DNA of 64,000 bases from Candidatus Pantoea edessiphila (GTDB taxonomy: Bacteria; Pseudomonadota; Gammaproteobacteria; Enterobacterales; Enterobacteriaceae). The translations under genes were made by a program, and so were the position numbers. The stretch is from contig NZ_PDKS01000004.1 of the NCBI RefSeq assembly GCF_002933335.1, positions 21,711 through 85,710 of the forward strand, given 5' to 3'. The notes beneath the pieces are model-generated. The model was not told the origin of the DNA, searched no databases, and saw only the letters and a list, made by a program, of their open reading frames with translations. This document shows positions 61,763 to 64,000 of this stretch, in pieces (positions within the stretch are counted from its first letter, which is position 1; every line of letters starts with the position of its first letter).

Positions 61763-63886
61763 ATGAACAATCAAGGATCTAAAAATCAAAGTTATTTAAA
61801 CAAATATGCTATTAATTTAACTAAACTTGCTGAAAACAATAAATTAGATCCAGTAATTGGACGTGATGAAGAAATACGTCGAACTATACAAGTTTTACAA
61901 CGTAAAACTAAAAATAATCCGGTTCTTATAGGAAAACCTGGTGTAGGTAAAACTGCAATAATTGAAGGTTTAGCTCAACGCATTGTTAATGGTGAAATAC
62001 CAGATAGGCTAAAAGGAAATCAAATATTAGCACTTGATATAGGTAATTTAATAGCCGGAGCTAAATATCGAGGAGAATTTGAAGAACGTTTAAAAGGGTT
62101 ACTAAAGGATTTATCCAAACATGAAGGTAATATTATATTGTTCATTGACGAATTGCATAACATAGTTATGGGAGAACAATACGAAGGAGCAATGAACGCA
62201 AGTAATCTTTTAAAACCTAAATTAGCTAGAGGAGAACTCCATTGTGTAGGAGCAACTACTGTAGATGAATATAGACAATATATTGAGAAAGATGCAGCTC
62301 TAGAACGTCGTTTTCAAAAAGTGTATATATCTGAACCAAGCGTGGAAGCTACAATAGCTATTCTTCGAGGACTAAAAGAACGTTATGAATTATATCATCA
62401 TGTGCAAATTACTGATAGAGCAATAGTTGCTGCAGCTAATTTGTCCAATAGATATATTTCAGAACGTCAATTACCAGATAAAGCTATCGATTTAATTGAT
62501 GAAGCAGCCTCTAGTATTCGTCTACAAATGGATTCCAAACCCGAATCTCTTGATAGACTTGAAAGAAGAATCATACAACTAAAAATTGAACAACAAGCAC
62601 TACAAAAAGAATCTGATCAAATAAGTATAAAGCGTTTTAATCTAATTAATAAAGAATTACAACAAAAAGAAATTGAATATAAAAATCTTGAAGATAATTG
62701 GAATACTGAAAAATCATTTATATTAAATACACAAAATATCAAGAGTCAGCTTGAACAAGCTAGATTATCACTAGAGCAAGCTAGACGTTCTGTAGACCTT
62801 TCTAAAATGTCAGAATTACAATATGGAATTATTCCAGAACTTGAAAAAAAACTTATTAAAGCTACTAATAATGAAGTAAATAACATAAAACTATTACGTA
62901 ATTGTGTTAGTGATGTAGAAATAGCTGATATTGTATCTCGTTGGACTGGTATTCCAGTATCGAACATGATGGAAAATGAACGAGAAAAACTTTTACGCAT
63001 GGAGGAAGAATTACATAAAAAAGTTATAGGACAGGATGAAGCTGTTAAAATAGTATCTAATGCTATTCGTCGTAATCGAGCTGGTTTATCTGATTCTAAT
63101 CGACCAATTGGTTCATTCCTATTTTTAGGTCCTAGTGGAACAGGAAAAACAGAGTTATCTAAATCATTAGCAAAATTTTTATTTGATAAAGATAATTCCA
63201 TGATAAGAATAGATATGTCAGAATTCATGGAAAAACATTCTATTGCTAGACTAATAGGTGCGCCTCCTGGATATATAGGATATGAAACAGGAGGGTATAT
63301 AACTGAAGCAGTTCGTATCCATCCCTATTCTGTAGTTTTACTAGATGAAATTGAAAAAGCACATACAGATATTTTTAATATTTTATTACAAGTACTAGAT
63401 GAAGGACGTTTAACAGATAGTAAAGGACGTACCATTAATTTTAGTAATACAGTCATCATTATGACCTCTAATTTAGGTTCTAGTCTAATTCAAGAAAAAT
63501 TTAATTCCCTGACTTATAACAAAATTAAGGAATTAATAATCAATGAAGTTGATAACTATTTTAGACCTGAACTTATTAATCGTATTGATGAAATAGTTGT
63601 GTTTCATCCACTTAATGAAATACATATGACATCTATTGTAAAAATACAATTAAAAATATTAAAAAAAAGATTGGAAGAACAAGGTTATAAATTACAAATT
63701 TGCAAAGAAGTATATGATTTTTTAGGGCATGATAACTATAATTACTTACATGGAGCACGACCTCTTAAAAGATCTATTCAACAAAAAATTGAAAATCCTC
63801 TTGCACAAAAAATTCTTTCTAAAAGAATATCACAAGAAAAAATTATAAAAATAAATATCAAAAACAAAACTATTGAAATCAATTAA
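61763..63886 (+). CDS. clpB: ClpB disaggregase lacking the N-terminal domain
   Basis: ClpB is a hexameric AAA+ chaperone that with DnaK pulls apart protein aggregates. Both ATPase domains are complete: Walker A GKPGVGKT and GPSGTGKTE, Walker B LFIDELH and LLDEIEK, the coiled-coil middle domain (about residues 260-380), and pore loops [11 protein letters not shown] and [13 protein letters not shown]. The protein has 707 residues against 857 in E. coli. It begins [17 protein letters not shown], aligning with VNDQGAEDQRQALKKYTI, which is where E. coli has its internal GTG start (Val149) for the short ClpB isoform. AGGTC stands where E. coli has the internal ribosome site. So only the short isoform is made. 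Confidence 0.95.
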   Translation: MNNQGSKNQSYLNKYAINLTKLAENNKLDPVIGRDEEIRRTIQVLQRKTKNNPVLIGKPGVGKTAIIEGLAQRIVNGEIPDRLKGNQILALDIGNLIAGAKYRGEFEERLKGLLKDLSKHEGNIILFIDELHNIVMGEQYEGAMNASNLLKPKLARGELHCVGATTVDEYRQYIEKDAALERRFQKVYISEPSVEATIAILRGLKERYELYHHVQITDRAIVAAANLSNRYISERQLPDKAIDLIDEAASSIRLQMDSKPESLDRLERRIIQLKIEQQALQKESDQISIKRFNLINKELQQKEIEYKNLEDNWNTEKSFILNTQNIKSQLEQARLSLEQARRSVDLSKMSELQYGIIPELEKKLIKATNNEVNNIKLLRNCVSDVEIADIVSRWTGIPVSNMMENEREKLLRMEEELHKKVIGQDEAVKIVSNAIRRNRAGLSDSNRPIGSFLFLGPSGTGKTELSKSLAKFLFDKDNSMIRIDMSEFMEKHSIARLIGAPPGYIGYETGGYITEAVRIHPYSVVLLDEIEKAHTDIFNILLQVLDEGRLTDSKGRTINFSNTVIIMTSNLGSSLIQEKFNSLTYNKIKELIINEVDNYFRPELINRIDEIVVFHPLNEIHMTSIVKIQLKILKKRLEEQGYKLQICKEVYDFLGHDNYNYLHGARPLKRSIQQKIENPLAQKILSKRISQEKIIKINIKNKTIEIN

Positions 63887-63924
63887 AGATATTGTTTTTA
63901 GGAAAGCATTTAAGTTAACAATTA

Positions 63925-63942
63925 AATCTTTCATTAAAGATT
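63925..63942 (+). promoter_or_regulatory. Small hairpin, possible rrn boxB-like element
   Basis: AATCTTT (63925-63931) pairs with AAAGATT (63936-63942) with loop CATT, 33 bases before boxA, the relative place of boxB in rRNA leaders. It overlaps a possible -35 box, so the two readings compete. Confidence 0.4.
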
Positions 63943-63969
63943 GACTAATAACTTTAAATAAGCTAACAT
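63941..63969 (+). promoter_or_regulatory. Candidate rRNA operon promoter
   Basis: TTGACT (63941-63946) and TAACAT (63964-63969) are spaced by 17 bases, 40 bases beyond the clpB stop and just before boxA. It would start transcription close to boxA. Plausible P2-like promoter, but upstream promoters are also possible. Confidence 0.45.
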
Positions 63970-63974
63970 AGCAA

Positions 63975-64000
63975 AGCTCTTTAACAATTTATCAGACAAT
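63975..64000 (+). promoter_or_regulatory. rRNA operon leader with boxA antiterminator
   Basis: The window ends in GCTCTTTAACAATTTATCAG followed by ACAAT, identical in this stretch to the boxA region of the E. coli rrn leader, as far as I recall it. BoxA binds NusB-S10 and gives Rho-resistant transcription of rRNA. It implies that a 16S gene starts shortly past the window; E. coli likewise has rrnG beside clpB. Confidence 0.9.

Noticed and set aside
62746..63228. A 160-codon open frame on the minus strand inside clpB
   Set aside because: It is antisense to a strongly conserved ATPase domain, has Ser/Leu-rich composition typical of reversed coding sequence and shows no family motif.

Overview
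This window looks like chromosome from a host-restricted, genome-reduced gammaproteobacterial insect endosymbiont. It is strongly A+T rich (roughly a quarter G+C by eye). Its genes are Enterobacterales orthologues in an order close to that of Escherichia coli (argA, initiator tRNA; pyrG, eno; ispD, ispF, rpoS, mutS, pncC, recA, alaS, csrA, tRNA-Ser, tRNA-Arg, gshA; ffh, rpsP, rimM, trmD, rplS; aroF, pheA, bamD, rluD, clpB, rrn). Most intervening genes are deleted or rotting. There is no phage, IS element, CRISPR array or restriction system. Retained amino-acid genes (lysA, argA, serA, aroF/pheA, full sulfate reduction) fit a nutritional mutualist such as Candidatus Blochmannia of camponotine ants. 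That assignment is an inference from gene content and order, and needs a 16S or protein phylogeny.

Layout: 1-11.5 kb holds the end of fbaA, then mscS, rpiA, serA, fau, pepP, ygfZ, recJ, prfB (with its programmed frameshift) and lysS. 11.8-28.9 kb holds lysA, mutH, lgt, thyA, recC, a recB cut off after the helicase part, argA, initiator tRNA, queF, pyrG and eno. 29-30 kb is a graveyard with recognisable remains of queE and queD. 30-39 kb is one co-oriented sulfur assimilation block: cysJ, cysI, cysH, cysG, cysD, cysN, cysC. 39-50 kb holds ispD, ispF, rpoS with an E. coli-like leader, mutS, pncC, recA, alaS, csrA and two tRNAs. 50-64 kb holds gshA, the ffh and rpsP-rimM-trmD-rplS groups, aroF, a decayed tyrA, pheA, bamD, rluD (split by a poly(A) frameshift), an N-terminally shortened clpB and the leader of an rRNA operon.

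How the parts work together: the cys block takes sulfate to sulfide, with CysG making the siroheme that CysI needs; gshA is a likely consumer of the cysteine. AroF and PheA feed phenylalanine while the tyrosine branch (tyrA) is dead. LysA and ArgA are the last step of lysine and the first step of arginine synthesis. DNA maintenance is unusually rich for a reduced genome (RecA, RecJ, RecC, truncated RecB, MutS, MutH). RpoS and CsrA survive as global regulators.

The main discoveries are reductive-evolution events caught in progress: clpB reduced to the short isoform at the conserved internal start; RecB lacking its nuclease domain beside a decaying copy of it; an orphan QueF next to dead queE and queD; a tyrA remnant between aroF and pheA; rluD interrupted by one base in a 10-A run; and several long perfect inverted repeats in non-coding DNA. 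I saw no wholly new multi-gene system.
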